Part shown: positions 42,233 through 52,100 of the stretch, in pieces
How the letters are laid out: each line of letters opens with the position of its first letter
Numbering within the stretch: the first letter of the stretch is position 1
Source: Terriglobia bacterium
Lineage (GTDB): Bacteria > Acidobacteriota > Terriglobia > Acidiferrales > UBA7541
Direction: 5' to 3'
DNA: 64,000 bases
Assembly: GCA_020073375.1 (NCBI GenBank)
Contig: JAIQFG010000001.1
Span: forward strand, 124,001 to 188,000
Made by a program: the position numbers and the translations under genes
The notes under the pieces: generated by a model
Seen by the model: the letters and a program-made list of their open reading frames with translations, nothing else
What the model was told of the DNA's origin: nothing
Database searches by the model: none

Positions 42233-42568
42233 ATGAAAACTCTCATTCGCACTTGCGGCTTTCCCGATTGCAAGACCGAGGTTCCCGAAGGGTTTGGCGA
42301 CGGAAGTCTTTGTCTGCAGCACTATGTGGCGGAAGCCACGCTCAAGTTGGAAACGGCCAAAAACAGGTTCAGCAGCGGCCTGGGCGTCGACGGCGCGTCG
42401 ATGGACTGGCTGCTGGCTCAGGTGGATTTCATCGTGGAGACCATCGGGAATGAGGACCTGGTGCTGGACGATTTTCAGCGGTCCGAACTACTGGAATTGC
42501 TTCTGGGCATTGCGAATCTGAACGAATGCATTCACCACTCCGACGCCACCGTCCGCAAGCGCCTGTGA
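42233..42568 (+). CDS. Small CCCH zinc-binding hypothetical protein (111 aa)
   Basis: The N-terminus TCGFPDCKTEV...SLCLQHY places Cys8, Cys13, Cys27 and His30 in a C-x4-C-x13-C-x2-H arrangement that could bind one zinc ion. The rest is helical and acidic (MDWLLAQVDFIVETIGNEDLVLDDFQRSELLELLLG). GAGGT lies eight bases before ATG 42233. I recognise no named family. It is followed by an anti-sigma-type kinase gene (138 bases), so a signalling partnership is conceivable but unsupported. Confidence 0.7.
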   Translation: MKTLIRTCGFPDCKTEVPEGFGDGSLCLQHYVAEATLKLETAKNRFSSGLGVDGASMDWLLAQVDFIVETIGNEDLVLDDFQRSELLELLLGIANLNECIHHSDATVRKRL

Positions 42569-42706
42569 CGGGGTATCCAGCCGGAACTCTCCCGATCGCC
42601 CGGCCTTGTACGAGCCTCCTGGCAGGTCCAAACTATGGGTGTGGAGGAAGGGCTGATGCCGCCCTGCGCCGGCCGTCCGGTGCGCTTCCCCTCCAGGAAG
42701 ACGCAA

Positions 42707-43153
42707 ATGGCCAAGGACTTAAATCCCGGCGTCGGCCCGCAAGAGGCCCAGGATCCAGCGCGGTTTGAAGTAGTATTGCCGGCGGACATCAGCGCGATTT
42801 CCCCGGTGGTGAGTTGGGTCATGCACCTGGTCGGCGAACTGGAGTACGCCGCGGGCAAGGAATTTGAAATCGAATTGGCCCTGCGCGAGGCCCTGGCCAA
42901 TGCCATCGTGCACGGATGTAAAGGCGACCCAGCCCACAAGATCAACTGCACGGTGACGGCCGACAAGAATCGCGGAATTCTGATTGTGGTGCGAGACCCC
43001 GGCCCCGGATTTGACGCCGCTTCCCTCCCCTCTCCCACCGAGGACCAGAATCTTCATGCCGACCACGGCCGCGGCATTTACCTGATCAATAAGCTCATGG
43101 ACGAAGTGAAATACGAACGCAACGGCAGCGAAATTCATATGCGCAAGTTTTGA
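42707..43153 (+). CDS. RsbW/SpoIIAB-like anti-sigma factor ATPase (148 aa)
   Basis: HATPase_c_2 domain serine kinase of the partner-switching type. The N-box ELALREALANAIVHGCKG (about residues 53-70) has the Glu and Asn that bind Mg-ATP. The G1 box is VRDPGPGFD (about 93-101) and the G2 box HADHGRGIYLI (about 117-127). The start is ATG 42707 because AGGAAG lies at 42694-42699; an upstream ATG at 42635 would add 24 unconserved residues. Normally such a kinase pairs with an STAS antagonist and a sigma factor; neither is adjacent. Confidence 0.87.
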   Translation: MAKDLNPGVGPQEAQDPARFEVVLPADISAISPVVSWVMHLVGELEYAAGKEFEIELALREALANAIVHGCKGDPAHKINCTVTADKNRGILIVVRDPGPGFDAASLPSPTEDQNLHADHGRGIYLINKLMDEVKYERNGSEIHMRKF

Positions 43154-43171
43154 TTTTCCCGGTTGACGACC

Positions 43172-43918
43172 ATGCCTACAGAGACGTCCGCCAAATCGCC
43201 GGCCACGCCCCCCGCCAAGCCCGGGGATTCGGCGCCCGCGGAAAAGCCCATCGACCGGTTTCATCCGGAGATGCCGACAATTCCCGGCGTAACCGGTGTG
43301 CGTCCCCATTCGCCGCCGAGTTTAGATCCTGCAAACACGCAGCGCCTCGCGCAAATCCTGGGAGCCTTGGCTGCCATCGCCGCGATCGTCTTCGCCATCG
43401 TCTGGTGGGTGAAAAGCTCGTCGCGCAAAGCCGCCGACGCTGCCGCCGCCGAACCGACGCCGGCTGAATCGCCGCTGCCGCAGCTTCCATCCCTCGCGGT
43501 CCCTCCGCCCCACACGGGGCCTACGGGTGTGGCCACCGTCGAAGAGCTTTCCAAACCGTGGTCGGCGAAAAAATTCAATTTTCAGAAGCCCGTGACTGGT
43601 GAAAGTATTCCGGCCCTGGTCGTGCGCCTGCCCGGAGGCGCCTTGTGGGCCTTCGCACTGAAAGAGCCGTACGGGAATTGCGAACTCGAGTACGTAGCCA
43701 GCACCGACCAGCTTGCATCCAAGTACAATTTTCAAGCCAGCCATCCCATGGTCGTGAACCCCTGCACCAGCACCGTGTACGACCCCCTGAAAGTCGGTCC
43801 GCTCGGTGACAACACCTGGGCCCGCGGCGAAGTCGTGCAAGGCAGCGGACTTCGTCCCCCGCTTTCTATCGACGTGGTCGTGCGGGGCCATTCGATTGTC
43901 GCCGACCGAATGGAATAG
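43172..43918 (+). CDS. Membrane-anchored Rieske-like protein lacking cluster ligands (248 aa)
   Basis: The N-terminal ~55 residues are Pro/Ala-rich. A single transmembrane helix (LAQILGALAAIAAIVFAIVWWV, about residues 60-81) is followed by another Pro-rich spacer and a C-terminal domain (from about residue 130). That domain follows the Rieske layout: LWAFALKEPYGNCELEYV, then HPMVVNPCTSTVYDPL where Rieske proteins have CPCHGSxFD, then GLRPPLSIDVVVRGHSIVADR. The His ligands are absent, so no [2Fe-2S] cluster is expected. It lies 18 bases after the RsbW-like gene, so is probably cotranscribed. An ATG at 43172 is chosen over TTG 43163. The Rieske link is my inference. Confidence 0.6.
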   Translation: MPTETSAKSPATPPAKPGDSAPAEKPIDRFHPEMPTIPGVTGVRPHSPPSLDPANTQRLAQILGALAAIAAIVFAIVWWVKSSSRKAADAAAAEPTPAESPLPQLPSLAVPPPHTGPTGVATVEELSKPWSAKKFNFQKPVTGESIPALVVRLPGGALWAFALKEPYGNCELEYVASTDQLASKYNFQASHPMVVNPCTSTVYDPLKVGPLGDNTWARGEVVQGSGLRPPLSIDVVVRGHSIVADRME

Positions 43919-43944
43919 CGCTCGAAGTTTGGTTTGGCCTTTAC

Positions 43945-43983
43945 GTAGGACAGGCATCCGCCTGAGGCGGATGCCTGTCCTAC
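43945..43983. repeat. 19-base palindrome with one-base loop
   Basis: The left arm (GTAGGACAGGCATCCGCCT) is exactly complementary to the right arm across a single G at 43964. It lies between the Rieske-like gene and the tRNA. There is no T-run on either side, so it is not a typical terminator; a mobile hairpin element is more likely. Confidence 0.8.
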
Positions 43984-44104
43984 CTAACCCCGTTCGGAAC
44001 CAATTTGCATCGCGATCGAGTCGCCCGCCCCTTATGCGCAAGCCGCACCGCATGATATAAATACAGATGCGGGCTCTGGCTTGAGCCCGCCACGATCCAA
44101 ACCC

Positions 44105-44181
44105 GCGGCTGTAGCTCAGATGGATAGAGCGCGTGCCTCCGAAGCACGAGGTCGGGAGTTCGAATCTCCCCAGCCGCACCA
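44105..44181 (+). tRNA. tRNA-Arg (anticodon CCG)
   Basis: Full cloverleaf: acceptor stem GCGGCTG / CAGCCGC, D-arm AGCTCAGATGGATAGAGC, anticodon stem CGTGC / GCACG around loop CTCCGAA (anticodon CCG, Arg), T-arm GGGAG-TTCGAAT-CTCCC, discriminator A and an encoded CCA (44179-44181). It sits at the left edge of a low-GC islet, a usual place for integrated elements. Confidence 0.95.
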
Positions 44182-44249
44182 TTTAGCCAATGAAAATGCT
44201 GGTACTTGAAGGTAGGCTTGAAATTGGCTTGAAACTTAATCGTTTCGTT

Positions 44250-44540
44250 TTAAGTCTGCTTTAATCTCGGAAGGCGTTTTGAGTTCGGTGGCTTTTCCCT
44301 TGCGATTTCCACCATGGCCTTGCGAGGAGCTTCTTCTCTCTCCCTTGGAGTGAGGGCTTTCTTCGGCGGTGTCACTCCCGTGATGATAACCGCCGTCCCG
44401 GCGAGCTGGTCGGTAAGGTCCAAGATATGGCTCGTGGGTGGATTCGTATTCTCGGATGACTTCTCCGTAGACGACGTGGGATTGTTCTCGGGTGTCGGCC
44501 CCAAGAAACGCACCAGTTCCTTTAATGGAATTGGTTTCAT
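44250..44540 (-). CDS. Orphan small protein of the post-tRNA islet (96 aa)
   Basis: ATG 44540 is preceded by GGAG with six bases spacing. The product is hydrophilic and probably partly disordered: Ser/Thr/Asn/Pro-rich first 40 residues, a central hydrophobic stretch (ILDLTDQLAGTAVIITGV) and a basic C-terminal half (TPREREEAPRKAMVEIAREK). No family recognised. Base composition in this islet is far below the rest (20 G+C of 60 at 44521). It lies 16 bases after the next gene upstream on the strand, so both form one unit. Confidence 0.6.
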   Translation of the reverse strand: MKPIPLKELVRFLGPTPENNPTSSTEKSSENTNPPTSHILDLTDQLAGTAVIITGVTPPKKALTPREREEAPRKAMVEIAREKPPNSKRLPRLKQT

Positions 44541-44556
44541 TTTGTTCTCCTATGCT

Positions 44557-44823
44557 CTACTGGACTAATGGATTCAGTATTGCAGTCTCCACCTTCGCAG
44601 GCGGATCAGCCCACAACAGATTGTTGCCAATAAGAATTCGTAATGCGTTCATTGTAGTTCCGTAGTCGCCGACCGACCCATGCGTGCCGATCAGCAAAAA
44701 CAGCAGATTGAGCGCGCCCGCGAGCGACATCCCGGCATCGTCTGGAATCGGGATCATGGAGTTAATTCGGGTGCGGATAATCTTGAGAAGCTGTGCGTGG
44801 ATTCTTTCTTTTTCGTTTGGCAT
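44557..44823 (-). CDS. Orphan small protein of the post-tRNA islet (88 aa)
   Basis: Starts at ATG 44823 with AGGGG upstream. The first ~30 residues are amphipathic (EKERIHAQLLKIIRTRINSMI), followed by a hydrophobic middle (GALNLLFLLIGTHGSVGDYGTTMNALRILIG). No family recognised; not a clear transmembrane protein. It is the first gene of the two-gene low-GC unit and has a TATAAT -10 element upstream. Confidence 0.6.
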   Translation of the reverse strand: MPNEKERIHAQLLKIIRTRINSMIPIPDDAGMSLAGALNLLFLLIGTHGSVGDYGTTMNALRILIGNNLLWADPPAKVETAILNPLVQ

Positions 44824-45167
44824 TGATGCCCCTATCTGCCGTTAGGCAAAAGCACCGTTTCCCGGAGGTACGGTTGCTGCCAGCATTCGCTGGACTCTTG
44901 ATAGCGAAGCTATTATATCAGATTCTTGCTCACCCGAAACTTAGATGAGCCACCAAGGGTCCGCAGCCCGCTGCCTGTTTCGCCGCGCCCCTATGGCATC
45001 AACAGATTACGGCGATTCCATTTCTTTTAACAATCCCGTAAGCTAACCATCCCCGTCCTGTCATATAGGCGCCTTATCATTTCGCCGAAAAACAAATTGC
45101 GCCGTAATCGGCGACGGGGTGAACTGCCTTGATCGTTGCGACTGACGAGTTGCTTCGGAGAGCCGAT
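44824..45167. other. 344-base region to the right of the islet
   Basis: Holds the predicted minus-strand promoter of the islet. No gene is called. I looked for a second copy of the tRNA 3' end (an att repeat) and did not find one. Confidence 0.45.
44912..44939 (-). promoter_or_regulatory. Predicted promoter of the two-gene islet
   Basis: A perfect TATAAT on the minus strand (44912-44917) with a weak -35 TTTCGG (44934-44939) at 16 bases spacing, about 90 bases before the first ATG. Confidence 0.4.
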
Positions 45168-45359
45168 ATGCCGGTGACCCGCAAGCTGGCCTGGGATGAA
45201 CAATTCCAGCAGTGGAGATGTTCCGGGTGCGCGTGGGTCTTCGAGCCGCACGCCCTGTTCGGCGACCAGTCCCTGAACAAATATTTTGACGTCGTGCGCC
45301 GGGACGAAGAGTTCGCGGCGCACGTATGCGACGATTACAGAAAAGACGGAAAAGCCTGA
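45168..45359 (+). CDS. Small Cys-motif hypothetical protein (63 aa)
   Basis: MPVTRKLAWDEQFQQWRCSGCAWVFEPHALFG followed by a His/Cys end (AAHVCDDYRK). The CSGC pair plus His and Cys near the end could form a zinc site. I know similar WxCSxCxWxF small proteins from acidobacterial genomes but no named family. ATG 45168 follows GGAGA at seven bases, so the TTG at 45129 is rejected. Confidence 0.65.
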   Translation: MPVTRKLAWDEQFQQWRCSGCAWVFEPHALFGDQSLNKYFDVVRRDEEFAAHVCDDYRKDGKA

Positions 45360-45414
45360 CCACCCGCCTTCCCCGCCTGTTCCCTTCCCCAATCCCGCCT
45401 GATTTGCGAAAAGC

Positions 45415-46857
45415 CTAGTCGTTGTCCCGCTTGCGGACCTTCGCCGCCACAACCACGGGCCCAGTGGCAGTCTTAAACAGCAGCCCGCGTACCGAAATGA
45501 CCGTGCCGTTCGTCAGGCTCGATGGACCAAGCAGATCCTCGAATTCCGTGGCGGAAGAAGTCTGCACCGTGAGCGTAGCCACGCCGAAAATGGCCGGCAA
45601 TTTGGTGACGGTGATGGCCGACCCGTTCACGCCGGAGACCGTCGCGGTGAATTGCGAAGTGTGCAAGTGAACGTGAGCGGTGGAAGTGGAGATCGGAGGT
45701 CCGGCCGTGATGGTGCCGGGCTCGATCTGCAAATCCTGGCCGGGAATCAGGTCGCCAGGTCCGGCAAACGCCCCGCCCGCCGGCACAGCCAGCCCGCCCA
45801 GCTGAATATCGAACGTCGTCGTGGGTGTGATGCTTACCAGCAGCGCGTCTCCCAAACGCGGCCCGCCATCATCTCCCTCTCGATCGAGGACGACCATTTG
45901 CAATTGGGTCGGCGGGGCCCCGGTGACCGAAACCAGCGTTCCCTCCAGGGACCTTGCTCCGCGCGATTCCTCGAGCTTCACTTCTTTGGCAATCAAAGAG
46001 CCGTCGGACTGTAAAGTGGTTTCAACCTCCACCAGTTGAGACACCGCCAGGCAGGAGAAATTGCTGGTCTTGCAGCCATGATCATCGAAATCCTCAAACT
46101 TGGTGCGCGTGCCGGCCAGAATGGTTTCGCTCATCGCACTGTTTGCGTTCTGGACCGTAAATTTATTGTTCGTCGCATCGATCGAGGTGATCAGGCCCGC
46201 GAATTCATTGTCGTCGAGCCTCCCGGGCCCCCCGCTCACCGGTACGGGCGTCAATTCCGTAACCACGAAGTCGGAAGGGTCGTTCAGGGTCACGGACAAA
46301 TCCGTCGCGATAATTTTATTCAGAAGAATATCGATCTTCAGGCCCACGGGCGTCCCGGCGACCAGCGTCAGGGGAAATGGCGCGGAAGTGTACGTGATTG
46401 GCCCAGCGGCAGCAGGCTGGAACCGGCATGTGGTGTTCACCTTGCATGCGCCGATATCGCTCGGACTCCCGTTAAACACGGTGAGCGCCGGGTGAGCCAG
46501 CGTTAACTGCAGTCCTTTATAGGTGCCGGCAGGCGCGCTCAAGGTGCTCAGAACCGCGGCTTCAGTTTCGAGCTTCTTCACTTCTATCTCCACCGGATCC
46601 CCGCCCGGGAGCAAGGAAAAATCCGCGCCGACCATCGGCTGCAGCAATGCGCCGGTGATATTCACCTCGAAGGAGAGCACGGAAACGCCGGCCGGAGGCG
46701 CGTCGCTCAGCGTGACGCTGAGTGTCGATGTGCCTGCGGTTGGCTGAGGTGGCGGCTGGGTGCCGCCACCCGTGGAAAGGCTTTGCGTTACCGAACAACC
46801 GCCTAGAAAAAGCGACGCCGACAAAACTGCAATTTCAAACCACTTTTCCTTTCTCAT
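45415..46857 (-). CDS. DUF4382/DUF5666 lipoprotein (480 aa)
   Basis: The lipoprotein signal sequence ends in the lipobox LFLGGC (Cys about residue 21). A Thr/Pro-rich spacer leads to a DUF4382 domain (about residues 40-190; STLSVTLSDAPPAGVSVLSFEVNITGALLQP) and then DUF5666-type beta-rich repeats (EFAGLITSIDATNNKFTVQNANSAM and VSRLEGTLVSVTGAPPTQLQMVVLD-like units). Secreted and anchored, probably to the outer membrane. The start is ATG 46857 with GGGAGGA upstream. Last gene of the eight-gene minus-strand unit, 88 bases after the VWFA gene. Confidence 0.85.
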   Translation of the reverse strand: MRKEKWFEIAVLSASLFLGGCSVTQSLSTGGGTQPPPQPTAGTSTLSVTLSDAPPAGVSVLSFEVNITGALLQPMVGADFSLLPGGDPVEIEVKKLETEAAVLSTLSAPAGTYKGLQLTLAHPALTVFNGSPSDIGACKVNTTCRFQPAAAGPITYTSAPFPLTLVAGTPVGLKIDILLNKIIATDLSVTLNDPSDFVVTELTPVPVSGGPGRLDDNEFAGLITSIDATNNKFTVQNANSAMSETILAGTRTKFEDFDDHGCKTSNFSCLAVSQLVEVETTLQSDGSLIAKEVKLEESRGARSLEGTLVSVTGAPPTQLQMVVLDREGDDGGPRLGDALLVSITPTTTFDIQLGGLAVPAGGAFAGPGDLIPGQDLQIEPGTITAGPPISTSTAHVHLHTSQFTATVSGVNGSAITVTKLPAIFGVATLTVQTSSATEFEDLLGPSSLTNGTVISVRGLLFKTATGPVVVAAKVRKRDND

Positions 46858-46945
46858 TAAATCCTCCCGCACGGGCCTCGCGCACCGGGGCTGGGATGCT
46901 CCTGGGGCGGCGCATGTCCGCGAAAACCCGGCTATCGAATCGAAA

Positions 46946-49174
46946 TCAGGGTGTCGGCGGCATCAGCGCGAAATTGTTGCGCGCGAATGCAGCCATATCT
47001 CCTCCGTCTTCCACCACCACGGCCTGCACGGTATACCCGCCCGGAACAAATTTTCCGAATGGCAGATTGATCCGAAAGGAGGCCGTGCGGCTCTTTGCAT
47101 CCACTTCCGCGGGCTCGACCAGCGGCGTTTCATTCACTTTCTGGCCATTGGAGAAAAACACCAGGCCCGCGCGCAGCTTCGCGCCGTCCGTGTTTACGGG
47201 TACGTACGCCTGGAAAAAGACGTACAGCTGCTGCTGCGTGTTAAACACGTGAGTGACGCTGGGCACGATCCTCTGGCCGGAAAATTCCAGCGGCGAGGAT
47301 TTGAGTTTCACTTCCTGCCCGAGCGTCTTCTTCAGCACTTCCTTGGTCGCCTCGATCGTTTGCAGCTGTCCGGACAGCATCATGGGGCTGAGCTCTAAAG
47401 CTGCCGGCTGCGGCTTGGGCAAGTCCAAATCTTCCTCGAACGAGCCAATCCGTCCGCTCTCGTTTTCGCGAGCCAAAAATTTCAGCTTGTAGCTTCCCGG
47501 GCCCAGGACCACACCGCCCTGATACACGAGCGACTGTTTCTGCAACTGCGCATAGCGATCGGAGGCCAGCGTGACGGTGATCTGATCGCGCAGCGCGGCC
47601 ACGACTTTGTTCGACGCCGCGTCGTGCACCTCGGCGGCAAAATCGAAAACGGCCTGGTGGCGGTTGCGCTGCTGGGCCCAATTCAACACGCTTGAAGGAA
47701 GTTTTGCGGTGATGGGCACGAAAACATCCTTGTCGTCGAGCCGGAAATAGGAAGTCTCCAGCGCGATCGGCAGATCGACGTGCGGCGCGTCGTCCCGCAG
47801 CGCGTCCATGAACTGCTTTTCGCGGTCCTGCGCGGTGGCCAGGATGGAATTGCGCGGCGCGTAGTATCCCTCCCGGAAGCGCACGCGCGCGCCCGGCACA
47901 TCCACGCTGACTTTCAGGCGCCGCCAGGCCCCGTTCTTGCGCCCATCGGTGCTGTAGTAGCCCACCAGGTAGTACCCGGTGGAATCCGCCTGCACCTGAT
48001 GAAATACGTCGCTGAAATCTCCGAGGTCGAAGAACGACCGGCCGCCGGTATCTGAGGCCAGCGTCGAAAGCGTCTCGCGCGAGTCGTGCCGCGCTGCGCT
48101 TTCGGCCATGATTTCCGAGCCCGAAAACATGGCGCGGCTGGCCTTGTGCGCGACCGTGGCTTTCGCGCTGCTGATGAACATTGCCGAACCGGCCGAGGAT
48201 CCGTCGCGGGCTTCGCCGCCCGCCGGCTCCGGAAGAAGTCCGCGAGCGTCCACGGCGTAGAAGGAAACGTTGGCGCGGTTGGCCGCGTCGGTGGTCGCTT
48301 CCAGCTGCGACCTGTTTTCCTCGCCGGTTTGCGTGATTCCGCTGGTGAATTGCACCACGGATTTTCTTCCTGGAATGTCGCGCAGCAGGCTGGAAAGCGA
48401 TTCCAGCGCTGCCAGTTTGCGGTCCGTGTTGAAGATGTTGAATTCCGTGTCGTCCGCCGTGAACGCGGCCCCGGTATCCTGGCTGGTCGTATCCTCGCCG
48501 GGCAGGGCCGCGGCTTCGGCCATGTCCGCCAGCTGGGCGTCCTTGCCGGGGAGAAGAGAATTTATTGCGCGAAGCAGCACGGGGCGGTCGTTGGTGAAAT
48601 GGACGGGCACCTTGACCTGGTTCCCGAACGTGGCAATGGCGACAAGGTCGGCGGGCGAAATCTGTTCGTTGATGTATTTTTGGGCCGCCTGCTGTGAGCG
48701 CAGCAAATCCTCGTTGTGCAGCGAAGTGAGATCGAAATAGAGAACGATCAGGCGATGGTCGCGCACGGCGGCGTGCACATACTCGGGCTTGGGCGGCGGC
48801 AGCGTGCCCATGGGCACGACGATTGGGCCGGGATTGGTGACGTGCGCTCGCTCCACGCCTTCAATGTCGTTGTACTCGAACGAGGAAATTTTCTGCACCT
48901 GATTCTCCTCGGTGATCGTGAATTGCTCGGGCTTCAGGCCCTTGATCGGATTGCCGCTCTTGTCGGTGACACGCACGTCGACCAGCACCAGGTCCACGGT
49001 GGTCCGGATCGTGCCCTTGTCGGGCAGGGCCACATCGGCGGCCTGTGTCGCTGGCTTGGCCGGATCACGTCTTGGGTTGACGGGCGCCTGCCGGGCCTGT
49101 TGCCCGGCCTGCTGCGCGGGAACCGCGGGAATAACCACTGAAATTGCGGCGAGTAGTGCAATTAGTTTGCGCAT
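46946..49174 (-). CDS. Acidobacterial VWFA-domain secreted protein (742 aa)
   Basis: The signal peptide (MRKLIALLAAISVVIPAVPA) is followed by a beta-sandwich segment (TTVDLVLVDVRVTDKSGNPIKGLKPEQFTITEENQ) and a von Willebrand A domain with a MIDAS-like LYFDLTSLHNED (about residues 145-156), GRKSVVQFTSGI and YAVDARGL. This matches the VWFA-related domain abundant in Acidobacteria. C-terminal ~300 residues are beta-rich with FREGYYAPR. Its ATG overlaps the stop codon of the upstream receptor gene by one base (TAATG), so the two are coupled. Likely a periplasmic or outer-membrane adhesion partner. Confidence 0.88.
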   Translation of the reverse strand: MRKLIALLAAISVVIPAVPAQQAGQQARQAPVNPRRDPAKPATQAADVALPDKGTIRTTVDLVLVDVRVTDKSGNPIKGLKPEQFTITEENQVQKISSFEYNDIEGVERAHVTNPGPIVVPMGTLPPPKPEYVHAAVRDHRLIVLYFDLTSLHNEDLLRSQQAAQKYINEQISPADLVAIATFGNQVKVPVHFTNDRPVLLRAINSLLPGKDAQLADMAEAAALPGEDTTSQDTGAAFTADDTEFNIFNTDRKLAALESLSSLLRDIPGRKSVVQFTSGITQTGEENRSQLEATTDAANRANVSFYAVDARGLLPEPAGGEARDGSSAGSAMFISSAKATVAHKASRAMFSGSEIMAESAARHDSRETLSTLASDTGGRSFFDLGDFSDVFHQVQADSTGYYLVGYYSTDGRKNGAWRRLKVSVDVPGARVRFREGYYAPRNSILATAQDREKQFMDALRDDAPHVDLPIALETSYFRLDDKDVFVPITAKLPSSVLNWAQQRNRHQAVFDFAAEVHDAASNKVVAALRDQITVTLASDRYAQLQKQSLVYQGGVVLGPGSYKLKFLARENESGRIGSFEEDLDLPKPQPAALELSPMMLSGQLQTIEATKEVLKKTLGQEVKLKSSPLEFSGQRIVPSVTHVFNTQQQLYVFFQAYVPVNTDGAKLRAGLVFFSNGQKVNETPLVEPAEVDAKSRTASFRINLPFGKFVPGGYTVQAVVVEDGGDMAAFARNNFALMPPTP

Positions 49175-52100
49175 TAGAAATGTACCCTCATCAGAATATC
49201 CATCGAACGCATGGACTTGGGGCCGGTAAGCAGTCCCGCATCTACGGCGTCAACCACGGTAATCACGTTGGAAAAGTTCGGCGAATTGGTCAGGTTCTGC
49301 GTTTCCCAGCGAAGCTGGAATGTGTATTTTCCGTCCGGCCCGAAATGCATGCGGCGTTCCAGCGCCAGGTTCACGTTAAATGTCGATGGGCCGACGATGG
49401 TGCCGCGCGCGGCGTTGCCGAACGTCCCGGTGGCGGGCAATTGGAAGGCCTTGACGTTGAAAAATTGCGTCGTGGTCTGCTGGCCGGACGGAAGATTCGG
49501 GTCGCCGATGCGGTCGGGGCGCTGGGAGAGCAGCGGTCCAACACTGTTGGTAAACGAAGCTGAGATATACGGCGTGAGATGGCTGCCGGTGTTGTATTGC
49601 GTGGTGCCGATCACCTCCCAGTTGCCGAACAGCTTTGCGCCCGTGCCGCTGCGCAGCCAGTGCCGGCGGTCGCCGAACGGCAGGTCGTAGCCGAACGTCG
49701 AGCGAATGTCGTGGCGGATATCGAAGAAAGAATTTCCGCGTTCCGCCGCCAGATTGTTGTAATCCTGGATCAGGCCGCTGATATGCCCGGCCCCCACCAC
49801 GCTGGCATCGTCGATGGAATGCCCGAGCGTGTACAGGAACAACATGCGCAAGCCGTTGGACATTCTTCTTTGCACGCGAACCTGCAGGCCGTTGTAGATC
49901 GAATCGCCGCCCGAGGTTTCGTAGGTGAAGTCCTGGGCGTTCGCGATCCTGCGCCGCTGGTCGGAACCGATCTGGCTGCCGGGCGTGGGCTGGTTCGGAT
50001 CGGAGACCAGATCCAGATGCGTGCCTTTGGTTCCCGTGTAGAGAATTTCCATGATGTATTGATTTCCGAACTGATGCTCGAGCGATAGATTCCAGATTTG
50101 CGCGTAGCCGATTTTGTACCGCGGGTCCACCGCGATCGTATTGGTTACCAACCCGTTCGAGGTCTGCACGGGCGCGGCCGGAAATCCGTTCTCCAGCGTG
50201 AGCAGTTGCGCAGCCGAAGTATTCAGCGTGGTCGCGACCGCCCCGGGTGTCGGCGGCTGGTTGATCATTTCCTCGAAGATCTGGTCGAGGATCGACCCGT
50301 TATAAAACACGCCGTACCCCGCGCGGATCACCGGGCCGCCGTGGCTGAAGGGTCTCCACGCAATTCCGATGCGCGGGGCAAATTCATCATTCTTCGCATA
50401 CACCAGCGAATTGGGCAGCGTGTTTCCGGTATATGGATTCTTGTTCCCGGGTTGCACCACTGCGGCGCTCGTGATGGCGGGATTCACGATGACGGTCGCG
50501 AGGTGATTGTATTTCTCGGAAAACGGCGTGTACCTTTCATAGCGCACCCCGTAGTTGATCGAGAATCGGGAACTCACCCGCCAATCGTCCTGCGCGTACG
50601 CGTCAAATTGCCATTGCCGACCGTAGTTGGCCGAGCCGTATTGCACCGTGGTCTGCTGCGGCAGGCCCAGCAGGAAATCCGCAAGATCGGAGCCCGGAAG
50701 ATTTGCGATGGGGTTACCGGACGCGTCCAGTTGCCCGGTCATGAGTCCGGTGAATTGGAACACGCCGCGCGACGAAGGATCCGTGTACGGATTGAGCTGC
50801 CTGCGCCGGATTTCCGCGCCGAAGCGGAGCGTGTCGTGCGGAAGCGTGACGGAAATGTCGTCCATGATCCGCAAGGTCTGATTGCGCACCAGCGAAGGCG
50901 ATGGATCGGCCAGGGGCTCGAAGTTGGTCAGCGCAAGTTCGGGAGACCCGAAATCGATGGGCGCGGACGAAACGCCCGTAATTCCGGCTGCCGCGGCGAG
51001 GTTGTTGATGTATGCGTTGTTGCTCAGGGACTGAAGGCGGCTGCGGTTGAAGTTGACACGGGTTTCATTCAGCAGGCGCGGGGTCCAGTTCTGCGTGAAT
51101 GTGAATGTGGCGTTCTGATCGAATGTATCGGTATTGGCGTACAGCGAAGGAAATGGCGTCAATGCCTGGCCGCGAGCGGAGACAAAATTCACAACTCCTG
51201 AAACGCTGAGCTTCTGCGAAATCGTGTGCAACACGCGGAAATTTCCGACGTCAATCGATTGCGGGCTGGTGGTCAGCAAATGGTAATTGTCAATGTTGGT
51301 CGCGCCGTTCGCGGTCGCCAAACCGGTCAGGTTCGGCTGGGGGAACAGTCCGATCAGTTTTTTCGCGGCGTTGTCGAGCCGGCTGCTCGGGATCTGGCAT
51401 CCCGCGCCGTTGCCCAGGTCCGGGAACAGCTGCCGCGGCCCGGAAATATTGGTCAGTGGATCAAATATTTGCAGCGGATTGCCGTTGGCATCCAGCAAGC
51501 CGCAGAAATTCCCGCTGCGTTCCGCATCGTTCGGCATGTTTCCGAACAGGTCTTGCGCATTCGTGCGGCGCGTCATCTCATAGTTGGCGAACCAGAAGGT
51601 GCGGTCGGTGCCATTGTAGATTTTCGGGATGGTCAGCGGCCCGCCGATGTTGGCGCCGAACCTTTCGCTGTAATGCGCAACCTTTTCGGCGGCCGGGCCG
51701 TTGATGGCGTAGGGCCGCGCATCCCATACGGAATTGTCGTAGTAATCGTAGAGCGTTGCGTGCATCTGATTGGACCCGAGATGCTTGATGGTGTTGCGAA
51801 CCGTGACGTCGGCCACACCGCCGGCCAGATTGTCGCCGGGCGCGCCGCCAGCCTTCGAGTGCTTACTGCCTGAGGACTGATGCTTCGGCTTTTTCGTTGC
51901 CCCGGACCCAGAAGATCCCGAGGTGCCGTCGATGACGGACAAATCGTCCTGGCCGTCGTCGAGTCCGGCCGCGGTGGAACCACGCCCCACTGCGCCGCTA
52001 ATCAAATAGGCATCCGACGATGAAGAGGGTGACGGCTGATAGGCTCCGCTCCCAGCCGTGGAATTTTGGGGAACCGAAGTGGATTGCTGGCCGGTATCCG

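Noticed and set aside
44105-44830. Complete integrative element after tRNA-Arg
   Set aside because: No integrase or duplicated tRNA end was found; only a low-GC islet can be supported.
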